NCBI GenBank assembly: GCA_016190245.1
Contig: JACPQY010000080.1
Coordinates: 1-64,000 of the forward strand
DNA length: 64,000 nt
Direction: 5' to 3'
Source of the DNA: Nitrospirota bacterium
GTDB lineage: Bacteria; JACPQY01
Below the pieces are notes generated by a model. The model was not told the DNA's origin. It did no database searches and was given only the letters and a program-made list of their open reading frames with translations. Each line of letters opens with the position of its first letter. Position 1 is the stretch's first letter. The translations under genes and the position numbers were made by a program. Positions 28,214-37,490 of the stretch are shown here, in pieces.

Positions 28214-29152
28214 TTGACAAAGGTCCCCCCCCAGAGTAATTCCGATGAGGTGAGGATTCTCATCCTGTCCAGGAGGGGCACCCTGTATTCCACGCGGCGC
28301 TTCACAAAATCGGCGCTGCGTTCCGGACACGAAGTGCGCGTGCTGGATCCGCTTCGCTGTCACATAGTGATTGCGCCGGGGGGGGGGACGGTCTACATCA
28401 AGGATCGGCCCATCGAGACACCGGGCGTCGTCCTTCCGCGGATCGGGGCCTCCATCACCGAATACGGCCTGGCCACGGTGATGCAGTTCGAGCAGATGGG
28501 CGTGCCGGTCGTGAATCCGTCACAGGCCATCCTCGCCTCGCGGGACAAGCTGCGCGGGCTCCAAGTTCTGGCGCAGAACGGTATCGACGTGCCTCGCACG
28601 ATCATGAGCCGCGAGGTGGACCACTTGGACAAGATCCTCGAGTTGGTCGGTGGGGCGCCCGTGATCGTGAAGCTGCTCCACGGCACGCAGGGGGTGGGCG
28701 TCATGATCGCCCACACGCGCGAGGCTCTCGAGGGGTTGCTCGAGACGCTCTGGGGGCTGGAACAGGATCTGCTCGTGCAGGAGTACTACCCGGAGGCCGC
28801 CGGGCAGGACCTGCGCATCCTCGTGGTGGGTTCGCAGGTGGTGGCCGCCATGCGACGCGTGGCGCGACCCGGGGATTTCCGCTCGAACATCCACCGAGGG
28901 GGGGAGGGGTTCCGCGTGGACTTGCCCGACGCCTACCGCGACCTGGCCCTGCGCGCAGCGATGGTGCTGGGGCTGCGTGTCGCCGGCGTGGACATCATCG
29001 AATCCAAGACCGGTCCCAAGGTGGTCGAGGTGAACTCGTCTCCGGGCTTCGAGGGCTTGGAGCGGGCGACGGGTCTTGACATTGCCGGCGCGATCATTGA
29101 TTACACAGTCCGATATGCAGAAGAGGTCCGGGAGAAAAAGCAGGCCGCTTAG
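28214..29152 (+). CDS. RimK family ATP-grasp amino-acid ligase
   Basis: ILILSRRGTLYSTRR, PRIGASITEYG, GAPVIVKLLHGTQGVGVMI, DLRILVVGSQVVAAMRRVA, VDIIESKTGPKVVEVNSSPGFEGLE. Confidence 0.93.
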   Translation: MTKVPPQSNSDEVRILILSRRGTLYSTRRFTKSALRSGHEVRVLDPLRCHIVIAPGGGTVYIKDRPIETPGVVLPRIGASITEYGLATVMQFEQMGVPVVNPSQAILASRDKLRGLQVLAQNGIDVPRTIMSREVDHLDKILELVGGAPVIVKLLHGTQGVGVMIAHTREALEGLLETLWGLEQDLLVQEYYPEAAGQDLRILVVGSQVVAAMRRVARPGDFRSNIHRGGEGFRVDLPDAYRDLALRAAMVLGLRVAGVDIIESKTGPKVVEVNSSPGFEGLERATGLDIAGAIIDYTVRYAEEVREKKQAA

Positions 29153-30161
29153 GATCGCGGGCCAGCCCGTCGAGCGGGGCGAGGTTTACGAGATCAACCT
29201 CAAGGTCAGCGAGTTCTATACGGCCACCGCCGCCACGATCCCCGTCACGGTGATCGCGGGGCGCCGCTCCGGGCCGGTCCTGTTCGTGACGGCGGCTGTG
29301 CACGGGGACGAGCTCAATGGCACCGAGATCATCCGACAACTGATCTGCCGGGTGGCGCCGGCGGACATCCGCGGCACACTTGTCCTCATGCCCGTCGTGA
29401 ACCGCTTCGGCTTCTTGCATCACACCCGCTATCTGCCCGACCGCCGCGACCTTAACCGGAACTTCCCCGGAAGGACGGATGGGAACATGGCGCAGCGCGT
29501 CGCGTGGGAAGTGTTCGATCAGGTGATCCGCCACTGCAACTATGGGATCGATCTGCATACCGCCACGGCGGACCGGACGAACCTCCCGCACGTGCGGGGG
29601 GACATGAGCCATCGCGAGGTGCGCCGCCTGGCCCGCGCTTTCGGGGTGGAGATCATCATCAACTCGGAGGGGTCGGACGGATCGCTGCGGCGCGCGGCCG
29701 TGGCGGCCGGCGTCCCCACGATTCTCTTCGAGGCCGGGGAGCGTCAGAAATTTCAGGAGCCCATGATCCGGCGCGGCGTGGAGGGGATTCGAAACGTGTT
29801 GGTGGAGTTGGGCATGCTGCAGGGGACGAAGGTCGCACCGTCGTTTCGCATCATCGTCAAGAATTCGGAGTGGGTTCGGGCGGAGAAGGGCGGGATCCTG
29901 ATTATGTACAAGAAAGTGGGCGAGCTCGTGTACAGCGGGGAGGAGATCGCCCTCAACACCAATCCGTTCGGACGCGAGTTCGGGACGATCCGGTCACCGG
30001 TGACGGGCCTCGTCATCGGGGCGACCACCCTTCCGCTCGTCAATCCGGGCATCCCCGTGGCGCATGTGGTCAAGCTCCGCAAGACGCTGCCGGTTGTGGA
30101 GCGGGCGGTCCGCCGTAAGGCCCTCGTGCGCGCGGAGGAGAAGCCGGTCATGTTTTCCTAG
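29115..30161 (+). CDS. Succinylglutamate desuccinylase/aspartoacylase family protein
   Basis: TAAVHGDELNGTEIIRQL, LNRNFPGR, IDLHTATADRTNLPHVR, ILFEAGE. Confidence 0.9.
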   Translation: MQKRSGRKSRPLRIAGQPVERGEVYEINLKVSEFYTATAATIPVTVIAGRRSGPVLFVTAAVHGDELNGTEIIRQLICRVAPADIRGTLVLMPVVNRFGFLHHTRYLPDRRDLNRNFPGRTDGNMAQRVAWEVFDQVIRHCNYGIDLHTATADRTNLPHVRGDMSHREVRRLARAFGVEIIINSEGSDGSLRRAAVAAGVPTILFEAGERQKFQEPMIRRGVEGIRNVLVELGMLQGTKVAPSFRIIVKNSEWVRAEKGGILIMYKKVGELVYSGEEIALNTNPFGREFGTIRSPVTGLVIGATTLPLVNPGIPVAHVVKLRKTLPVVERAVRRKALVRAEEKPVMFS

Positions 30162-30172
30162 GAGGATAGCGC

Positions 30173-30727
30173 ATGCCCCTACCCAGAAGAGTGTTCCTCA
30201 CCAAAGGCGTCGGCCGCCACAAGGAGAAGCTGACCAGCTTCGAGATGGCGCTGCGAGATGCGGACATCGCCCGATACAACCTCGTGCGCGTCACCAGCAT
30301 CTATCCGCCCGGATGCAAGTTGATCCCGCGCCACGAAGGGGTCAAATTGCTCGTCCCCGGGGAGATCGTCTATGTGGTGCTGGCGGAATCGTACACGAAC
30401 GAGTCGAATCGTCTGGTCGCGGCCTCGATCGGTCTCGCGCTTCCGAAAGACCAGCGACAATACGGCTACCTCTCCGAGCATCACAGCTACGGCGAGACGG
30501 AGCGGAAGGCGGGCGACTATGCCGAGGACCTCGCCGCCGGCATGCTGGCGACGATTCTGGGCGCCAGCTTCGATCCTGAAAGGAGTTGGGACGAGAACAA
30601 GGAGATCTGGAGGATCAGCGGGAAGGTCTACCGGACGCACAACATGACTCAGTCGGCCGTCGGCAGCAAAGAAGGGGTGTGGACGACTGTGCTGGCCGCC
30701 GCCGTGTTTGCGGACTGGGAGGATTGA
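30173..30727 (+). CDS. Pyruvoyl-dependent arginine decarboxylase
   Basis: [31 protein letters not shown] (self-cleavage region), [35 protein letters not shown]. Confidence 0.92.
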   Translation: MPLPRRVFLTKGVGRHKEKLTSFEMALRDADIARYNLVRVTSIYPPGCKLIPRHEGVKLLVPGEIVYVVLAESYTNESNRLVAASIGLALPKDQRQYGYLSEHHSYGETERKAGDYAEDLAAGMLATILGASFDPERSWDENKEIWRISGKVYRTHNMTQSAVGSKEGVWTTVLAAAVFADWED

Positions 30728-30790
30728 CCGTTCGGGGCTGAGGCTCTTGCGATACGACGCACGTGCACGTTCCGATCTTTTCCCACGGGT

Positions 30791-30845
30791 GGTAGTCGCA
30801 CCCTTTAGGGTGCGTCTGCAGACGCAGGCTGAAGCCTGCGACTGC
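30791..30845. repeat. Nested palindromic intergenic repeat
   Basis: GTCGCACCCTTTAGGGTGCG TCTGCAGACGCA GGCTGAAGCCTGCGACTGCC. Confidence 0.6.
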
Positions 30846-30942
30846 CGGTACAGGCATTGAGGAAGCTCAACTAGGTGGTCTTGCGCGGATACCGGGGCGC
30901 GATCCCCCGGCCCGCCCCCGGGGCGGGAGTGGCCCGACACGG

Positions 30943-31968
30943 ATGAACGGCAAGATCGTGACGGTGGAGAAATTGGGGTCCCTCCGCGAGCGGGCGGCGG
31001 GCGAGGGGAAGAGCATTGTGCTTGCCAACGGCATTTTCGACCTGCTCCACGTGGGGCACGTCCGATACCTCGAGGCGGCCAAGAGGGAAGGGGATTTTCT
31101 GGTGGTTGCGGTGAACGACGACCAGGCGGCGCGCACCCTGAAGGGGCCGGGGCGACCGCTGACGCCGCTCGCAGAGCGGATGGAGATTCTGGCGGGGCTC
31201 GGATGCGTGGACCGGGTGGTGCCCGTGGCTGCAACCGACATGAACGAGCTTCTGCGACGGCTGCGGCCGGCCGTTCACGCCAAGGGAACCGACTACACGC
31301 CGGAGTCCGTCCCCGAGCGGGACATCGCGACAGAGGTGGGTGCCCGGGTCGCGATCGTGGGCGATCCGAAGGATCACTCGACGCGGAATCTCGTGCGGGC
31401 GGTGGCGGCGGCGTCCGGATCGGCACCGGGACCGAGCAGAGGCTGGTCGCGCTGGCGACTTGCCGCGGGCCACGTGTTCCTGGTGGCGGCGGCCCTCACC
31501 GTCGATCGGTTGGGTCGTGCCGCGTTGATGGGGGCGGTCGTGGCGGGTTCGGGCCTGGCCCTGAGGGCGTGGGCGGCGGGCTACATCGAGAAGACCGTAC
31601 GCGTCGTCTCCGCAGGTCCGTATCGTTTCCTCGCACACCCGCTGTACGTCGGGAATTTTCTCATCGGCCTGGGATTCGCCATCGCGAACGGACGGCTGTG
31701 GGTCCTCGGCCTCTACCTCCTCCTCTATCTGATCCTGTACGGGGCCACCATCCGTGATGAAGAAGCGCGCATGGCCGGGCTCCACGGCGCCGCATGGACG
31801 GCCTACCGTCGCTCCGTGGGGGGTCTCGTGCCGGCCTGGCCCGGCGCGCCGGCCGACGGGACGCGCTACTCCGCCCGGAGGATGGTGTGGCGGAACAAGG
31901 AGTATCGAGCCTGGGCCGGCATCGGTGCGCTGGCCCTTCTCGCGGTGTTCAAGGCCATTGGGCGATGA
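30943..31968 (+). CDS. RfaE2-like nucleotidyltransferase fused to isoprenylcysteine carboxyl methyltransferase (ICMT)-like membrane domain
   Basis: N-term [35 protein letters not shown]...[10 protein letters not shown]-term [27 protein letters not shown]...[23 protein letters not shown]. Confidence 0.85.
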   Translation: MNGKIVTVEKLGSLRERAAGEGKSIVLANGIFDLLHVGHVRYLEAAKREGDFLVVAVNDDQAARTLKGPGRPLTPLAERMEILAGLGCVDRVVPVAATDMNELLRRLRPAVHAKGTDYTPESVPERDIATEVGARVAIVGDPKDHSTRNLVRAVAAASGSAPGPSRGWSRWRLAAGHVFLVAAALTVDRLGRAALMGAVVAGSGLALRAWAAGYIEKTVRVVSAGPYRFLAHPLYVGNFLIGLGFAIANGRLWVLGLYLLLYLILYGATIRDEEARMAGLHGAAWTAYRRSVGGLVPAWPGAPADGTRYSARRMVWRNKEYRAWAGIGALALLAVFKAIGR

Positions 31969-31998
31969 TATAAACGGGTATGTCGCGAGGAAGATCGC

Positions 31999-34026
31999 AT
32001 GACTGAGCGCGAAGGCGGCTCTGCCGGGGACCGCGGCGAAGAGGAGCGGTGGCAGCAGGTCCATTCACTCCCGCCGGATGGGAAGCACGTCCACACCTTC
32101 CTGCGCGCGCTTGCCGATCCGGGCTGGCGGGTCCGGAAGGTCGCGGCGGACAAGATTGTTGCGTGCCCGCAGGTGGAGGACTACCTCGACGAGGTGGTGC
32201 GCGGACTCCACGCCCAGGACAACGCGGGGCTTCGCAATTCCTCCGTGGAGGTTCTCATCGGTATCGGGGCACCGGCGGTGTCCCGTCTGGTTCGGGAGAT
32301 TGCCTCGGGGGACGTAGACGTTCGGAAGTTCATCGCGGACATCCTGGGTGAGATCGGCGGCCCGACCTCCGAGAGGGCTCTGGCGCGTCTCCTGCGCGAT
32401 AGCGACGAGAACGTGAGTTTCGCCTCGGCCGAGGCCCTGGGGAAACTGGGCACCGCGACAAGCCGGAGGATCCTCGAGAAGGAGTGGATGCGGCCCTCCC
32501 TTCGGCCCCTTGTGCGCGTCTCAATGCTCGATGCTCTTGCGAGCACCCAGTCGGTCGTTCCCCTGCGCGAGATTGAGAAGTGCCTGGACGATCCCTTGCT
32601 CGCTCGGCCCGCGGTTCGGCTTCTTGCCCACCACCGGTCCCCCAGGGCGCTGGACCTGCTTGTGAGGGTCCTCGCCCAGCCCAAGGAGAGCCTTCGGCAG
32701 GCGGCCTTGCTTTCGCTGGACCGGATTCTGGAGCGGTGCGCGGCGTCGCGGATCCAGGCCACGGTCCAACGGGCCAAACAGTACCGGGAGCCCGCGGGGC
32801 AGGCCATGTTTCTGGCGTTGCCGGGGTGGCTCCGCTCGGAGGACACTCACGTGCAGTTCGCGGCCGCGCGGGTCGTCTCCCATCTCGGCCTGAAGGAGTT
32901 GGCGTCGCACCTTCTTGAAATCGTGTCGAGCGAGCAGGGCGCCCTCGTGGCCCGCCGTTCATTGGAGAGGCTGGGGCGCGATGCCGTGCGCGGTCTGAGT
33001 CTCGTCTTCCCCGGGCTGTCGGGTGAGAAGCGGGCGTTCGTGCTCGAACTGTTCGGTGACCTGGAACTGGGAGGGGTGAGGCCTCTGGTGGAGGGGAGCC
33101 TCGACGATCCCGATCCCCTCGTGCGGGCCGCCGCGGCCAGGGCGCTCGGGCAGCTTGGCGATCGTGCGGGGATTTCCCGCCTGATGCAGGCGCTCCTGCA
33201 AGAGCTGGAAGACAGCGTTCTGGAGAAACTCGTGGACGCCCTCATTCGCCTGGCCGAGCGCCATCGCGAGGCGGTCCTTGCCGAGGTCGAACCCCGGCTG
33301 AAAGACGGCGATCGGGCGGCCTTCGCCTATCTCATCCGGCTTCTCGGCCACTGTGGCCAGAAACGCCACGTCGAGAATCTCGCGGTCCTCTTGCAAGACC
33401 CTTCCCCCGCGATCCGGCGGGAGACGCTCAGCGCGATGGCCGAGCTGGACGACCCGCAGGTGCGCCGCCGCGTCATCGCCTTTCTCAACGACGACGAGCC
33501 GGAGAACCGGGCGCTCGCGTGCCGCCTCCTCGCGCGGCTGGGCGGGAGCGACGGCGTGCAATCGCTCCAGCGCATGGCGGATGACAAGAACTGGTGGGTG
33601 CGATTGGAGGCCGTGCGCGGGCTGGCAGGGCTTCGCGGGCAGGGTGAGCCGGCACGGTCCTCCGTGCTGGCCAAGGCGCTGCTCGATCCGATCGGCCCCG
33701 TGGCCATCTTCGCGTTCGAAGAAATCTCGAAACACGATCCCAAGGCGGCGCTCGGCCATCTCGGTCCGGTGCTGACGCATCTCGATCCCAGGGTCCAGGC
33801 GGAGGCCCTGCGGATCATGGAGCGCAACGGGCTCGATCCTACGCGGACGGAGGTGAGATCCCGCGCGGCCGTCCTCAACGAGCAGGCCAAGGAGGATTGG
33901 TTGCGCTGGGTCGCGCGCGCCAGGAAGCGGCTTCCGCGTCCCTTCCTGGATGAACTGTCGAGAAGCGAGAAGAGCCCCCAGCTCAGAAAACTGGTGGCGC
34001 AGCTCGCCGGCGCGGCGGGGCGGTAG
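31999..34026 (+). CDS. HEAT-repeat protein
   Basis: Multiple HEAT units (DPDPLVRAAAARALGQLGD, DPSPAIRRETLSAMAELDDPQVRRRVIAFL, DKNWWVRLEAVRGLAGL). Confidence 0.88.
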   Translation: MTEREGGSAGDRGEEERWQQVHSLPPDGKHVHTFLRALADPGWRVRKVAADKIVACPQVEDYLDEVVRGLHAQDNAGLRNSSVEVLIGIGAPAVSRLVREIASGDVDVRKFIADILGEIGGPTSERALARLLRDSDENVSFASAEALGKLGTATSRRILEKEWMRPSLRPLVRVSMLDALASTQSVVPLREIEKCLDDPLLARPAVRLLAHHRSPRALDLLVRVLAQPKESLRQAALLSLDRILERCAASRIQATVQRAKQYREPAGQAMFLALPGWLRSEDTHVQFAAARVVSHLGLKELASHLLEIVSSEQGALVARRSLERLGRDAVRGLSLVFPGLSGEKRAFVLELFGDLELGGVRPLVEGSLDDPDPLVRAAAARALGQLGDRAGISRLMQALLQELEDSVLEKLVDALIRLAERHREAVLAEVEPRLKDGDRAAFAYLIRLLGHCGQKRHVENLAVLLQDPSPAIRRETLSAMAELDDPQVRRRVIAFLNDDEPENRALACRLLARLGGSDGVQSLQRMADDKNWWVRLEAVRGLAGLRGQGEPARSSVLAKALLDPIGPVAIFAFEEISKHDPKAALGHLGPVLTHLDPRVQAEALRIMERNGLDPTRTEVRSRAAVLNEQAKEDWLRWVARARKRLPRPFLDELSRSEKSPQLRKLVAQLAGAAGR

Positions 34027-34029
34027 CCC

Positions 34030-34881
34030 ATGGCGTTTCCCGGCACGCTGGGCCTGCAGATGAGCGACCAGGAGTTCGCGCTCATCCGCGACTTCATTCG
34101 GGACTACTGCGGCATCTACTTCGAGAACGGCTCCAAGGCCATCGTCGAAATGCGGCTGGCGCGCAACGCCACAAAGCTTAACCTGCGCAGCTTCCTGGAC
34201 TACTACTACCTGCTCAAGTACGACGAGCGCCGGGAGCAGGAGCTCCAGGAGCTTGTGGAGAGCATCACCACCAAGGAGACCTACTTCTTCCGCGAGGTCT
34301 CACAGCTCAAGGCCCTGGCCGAGGAGATCCTGCCGGACATTCTCCAGCGCAAGCGGTCGCGCGAGCGCGTCGTGCGGATCTGGAGCGCGGGCTGCGCCAC
34401 CGGCGAGGAGCCCTACTCGATAGCCATGGTGCTCCTGGAGGACGGCCGGACGGAGGCGTGGCGGCGGGAGATCATCGCGAACGACATCAGCAAGCGGGCC
34501 CTCCAGGTCTCTCGCCTCGGCCTGTACGGCGAATCCTCCATGCGGGCCATCGCGCCGGCGCTGAAACAGAAGTACTTCCGGCGCGAGGAAAACAATCGGT
34601 ACCGCGTGCTGGATCAGGTCAAGTCGCTCGTCCAATTCGCGCACGTCAACCTTCTATCTTCCGAGCGGTTGGCGCTCCTCCCGCAGATGGACGTGGTTTT
34701 CTGCCGGAACGTCCTCATGTACTTCGACCAGGAGCACCGTCGGCGAGTGGTCAACGCGTTTTTCGAAAAGCTGGAGCCCGGCGGGTTCCTCCTTCTGGGC
34801 CACGCCGAGTCGCTGATGAGCCTCTCCACGGGATTCGATCTCGTCCAGCTCACGCACGACCTCGTGTATCGAAAGCCATGA
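34030..34881 (+). CDS. cheR: CheR-type protein-glutamate O-methyltransferase
   Basis: VESITTKETYFFREVSQLKAL, RIWSAGCATGEEPYSIAM, ANDISKRALQVSRLGLYGESSMR, DVVFCRNVLMYFDQ, LLLGHAESL. Confidence 0.95.
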   Translation: MAFPGTLGLQMSDQEFALIRDFIRDYCGIYFENGSKAIVEMRLARNATKLNLRSFLDYYYLLKYDERREQELQELVESITTKETYFFREVSQLKALAEEILPDILQRKRSRERVVRIWSAGCATGEEPYSIAMVLLEDGRTEAWRREIIANDISKRALQVSRLGLYGESSMRAIAPALKQKYFRREENNRYRVLDQVKSLVQFAHVNLLSSERLALLPQMDVVFCRNVLMYFDQEHRRRVVNAFFEKLEPGGFLLLGHAESLMSLSTGFDLVQLTHDLVYRKP

Positions 34882-35990
34882 CGGAGACCACGCCGAAGAC
34901 ACGCGTGTTGGTGATCGACGATTCCGCCTACAACCGTCGCGCCCTGCGCCGGATGCTGGAGGAGGAGGCGGCCATCGAGGTCGTGGATACGGCGAGGGAC
35001 GGCGAGGAGGGGCTCAAGAAGGCGCTCGACCTTGCCCCGGACGTCATCACGCTCGATCTCGAGATGCCGAAGATGGATGGTTTCACCTTCCTCCGCATCC
35101 TCATGAGCCGGCGGCCGACGCCGGTCATCGTGGTGAGCGGTCGGGCGGAGGATCAGAATACTTTTCTGGCGATGGAGTTGGGCGCCGTCGATTTTGTTGC
35201 CAAGCCGCAGAACCAGATCTCGCCCGAGCTCTACGCCATCCGGAGCGACTTGGTGGACAAGATCATGGCGGCGAGATCGGTGTCCATCGACCGCTTGGCG
35301 CGTCTTCCTCAGCGCCCGGCCCCCGCTCCGCCCCCGCAGGCGGTCTCGCCCGCCGAGCGCAAGGCAGGCCGCCTTGTGGTCGTGGGATGCTCCACGGGGG
35401 GGCCGACCGCTCTCCCCATCCTCCTGGCGGGCTTTCCGCCGGATTTCGGCGTGCCGGTGGTTGTGGCCCAGCACATGCCGCCCGGTTTCACCCGATCCTT
35501 CGCCGAGCGCATGAACAAGACATGTCCCCTCACCGTGAGGGAGGCCGAGCACGCGGAGGAGCCGAAGCCCGGCCACGTCCTCATCGCCCCGGGCGGATTC
35601 CACATGCGGCTCAAGGGCAGCCGCGAGGATGCGCGGATCCATTTGGAACGTGGGGTGCGGGGGGATCGCTACGTGCCGTCCGTGGACGCCCTGTGCGCCT
35701 CGGCGGCGGAATTGTTCGGCCCGGAAACGGTGGGCGTGATCCTGACCGGGATGGGCGACGACGGGCGCGAAGGCGTGAAGATCATCAAGCAACACGGCGG
35801 CTGCACGATGGCGGAGTCGCAGGAGACCGCCGTCATCTACGGCATGCCGCGGGAAGCGATGCGGACGGGCGCGGTGGACGTGCAGGCGCCCGTCTACCGC
35901 TTGGCCGAGCAGATCGTGGCCCGATGCCAGTCCGCGCAAACCCGGCCGGCGGCACGGCCGGCGGGTGACGGCGCGGCTGTCCGCGGTTGA
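34878..35990 (+). CDS. cheB: Chemotaxis response regulator protein-glutamate methylesterase CheB
   Basis: Receiver VLVIDDSAYNRRALRRML...DVITLDLEMPKMDGFTFL; methylesterase GCSTGGPTALPILL, VVAQHMPPGFTRSFAERMN, LTGMGDDGREGVK. Confidence 0.95.
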   Translation: MTETTPKTRVLVIDDSAYNRRALRRMLEEEAAIEVVDTARDGEEGLKKALDLAPDVITLDLEMPKMDGFTFLRILMSRRPTPVIVVSGRAEDQNTFLAMELGAVDFVAKPQNQISPELYAIRSDLVDKIMAARSVSIDRLARLPQRPAPAPPPQAVSPAERKAGRLVVVGCSTGGPTALPILLAGFPPDFGVPVVVAQHMPPGFTRSFAERMNKTCPLTVREAEHAEEPKPGHVLIAPGGFHMRLKGSREDARIHLERGVRGDRYVPSVDALCASAAELFGPETVGVILTGMGDDGREGVKIIKQHGGCTMAESQETAVIYGMPREAMRTGAVDVQAPVYRLAEQIVARCQSAQTRPAARPAGDGAAVRG

Positions 35991-36099
35991 ACTGCCCGGT
36001 GGTCCCCGTTTCCGCTCTCCTCTCCTTCTCGTCCCCATTGATGGGGGTGGGTGGGGGTGGAAGCTTGGAAACGACCGATGGCGGTCCGGGAACCCCCTG

Positions 36100-37485
36100 A
36101 TGAAACGCGCAGCAGATCCCCTGAACCGAATCCGATCCCGGATTGATCGCGTTGACCGGGAGATCGTGCGTCTCCTGGATGCCCGCGCCCGCGAGGTTCG
36201 GCGGCTCGGGGCGGTCAAACGGGGCTCGGGCCGTCCGCTTTACTCCGAAGAGCGCGAGGCCGAGGTGATCCGACGATTGGAGCTGCACCGAGACGGCCGG
36301 TTTCCCTACGAGGCCATGCGCAACATATTCCACGAGATCTTTGCCGCGAGCCTGGCGGTGCAGAGGTCGGTTCCGGGCGCCCCGCGGGAATCCGTCCGCG
36401 GCCACTGGCGGTCCGGCGCGGCCGAATACGTGACGTCACTGCCGGAATACGAGCCGGGCCAGCGACGCGGCTGGCACGGAAAACGGGAACCGCTCTCGCT
36501 GGCGGCCAACGAGAGCAGCTACGGGATGTCGCCCCCCGTGCTGCGCGCGGTGCAGAGGGAGTTGCGCCGGCTCCATCGGTATCCCGATCGCTGGGCCGGC
36601 GAGGCGACTCGTGCCGTGGCGCGGCGCGTGGGGTGTTCGCCGAAGGAAGTCGTTTTGGGCAACGGGTCGGACGAGATCATCGACCTGCTCTCGAGGACGT
36701 TTCTGCGACCGGGCCGCGAGGCTCTCGTTCCCGCGCCCAGCTTTGCCTACTACGAGCTCGCGGCGCGGGCCTGCGGCGCTCGGCCCGTGGCCTTCCCGCT
36801 TCCGAACTGCAACTACAGCGTCCGCGAGATCCTGAAGAGGGTGAACGACCGCACAGGGCTCGTCGCCATCGCCAACCCCAACAGCCCCACGGGCACCTAC
36901 CTTGGCGAGCGGGAGCTGTCCGAACTTCTGCGAGGGCTCCCTCAACGCCTGGTTGTCCTTCTGGATGAGGCCTACTGGGGCTATCCGACGGCGAGAGACT
37001 TCCCGAATGGAATGGACTGGCGTGGCCGGCACGAGCCGCTCGTCGTGATGCGTACACTCTCCAAGCTGTTCGGGCTGGCCGGGCTGCGATGCGCGTACGC
37101 GGTTTGTCCCGCCGGTCTGGCGGACACTCTGAACCGGCTGCGTCAGCCATTCAACGTGAATCGGTTGGCCCAGGCGGCGCTTGTGGCCGCGATGCGCGAC
37201 CGCCGCTGGGTGGCTCGCGTGGAGGGTGCGAATCGTCGCGAAATGGCGTACGTCACGACAGGACTGAGACGTCTGGGCTTGCCCTATGTGAATTCCCAGG
37301 CCAACTTCGTCCTCGTGCTCCCGCCGCCCAGTGGGGCCGGCTTGGTGCGAGGCCTCGAGAGGGAGGGGATCTGGGTGAGGGATACGGCCTCCTTCGGCCT
37401 TCCCGGAGGTTTCCGGGTGACGATCGGGGTGCGGGGCGAGAATCGGGCTTTCCTGGACGCCCTGCGCCGCCTTCTGCGCGCATAG
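36100..37485 (+). CDS. Chorismate mutase (AroQ) - histidinol-phosphate/aromatic aminotransferase (HisC-like) fusion
   Basis: N-term LNRIRSRIDRVDREIVRLLDARAREVRRLGAVKR...YSEEREAEVIRRL...FHEIFAASLAVQR; C-term LAANESSYGMSPPVLRAVQREL, NPNSPTGTYL, LLDEAYWGY, RTLSKLFGLAGLRCAYAV. Confidence 0.92.
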   Translation: MKRAADPLNRIRSRIDRVDREIVRLLDARAREVRRLGAVKRGSGRPLYSEEREAEVIRRLELHRDGRFPYEAMRNIFHEIFAASLAVQRSVPGAPRESVRGHWRSGAAEYVTSLPEYEPGQRRGWHGKREPLSLAANESSYGMSPPVLRAVQRELRRLHRYPDRWAGEATRAVARRVGCSPKEVVLGNGSDEIIDLLSRTFLRPGREALVPAPSFAYYELAARACGARPVAFPLPNCNYSVREILKRVNDRTGLVAIANPNSPTGTYLGERELSELLRGLPQRLVVLLDEAYWGYPTARDFPNGMDWRGRHEPLVVMRTLSKLFGLAGLRCAYAVCPAGLADTLNRLRQPFNVNRLAQAALVAAMRDRRWVARVEGANRREMAYVTTGLRRLGLPYVNSQANFVLVLPPPSGAGLVRGLEREGIWVRDTASFGLPGGFRVTIGVRGENRAFLDALRRLLRA

Positions 37486-37490
37486 CGGCA

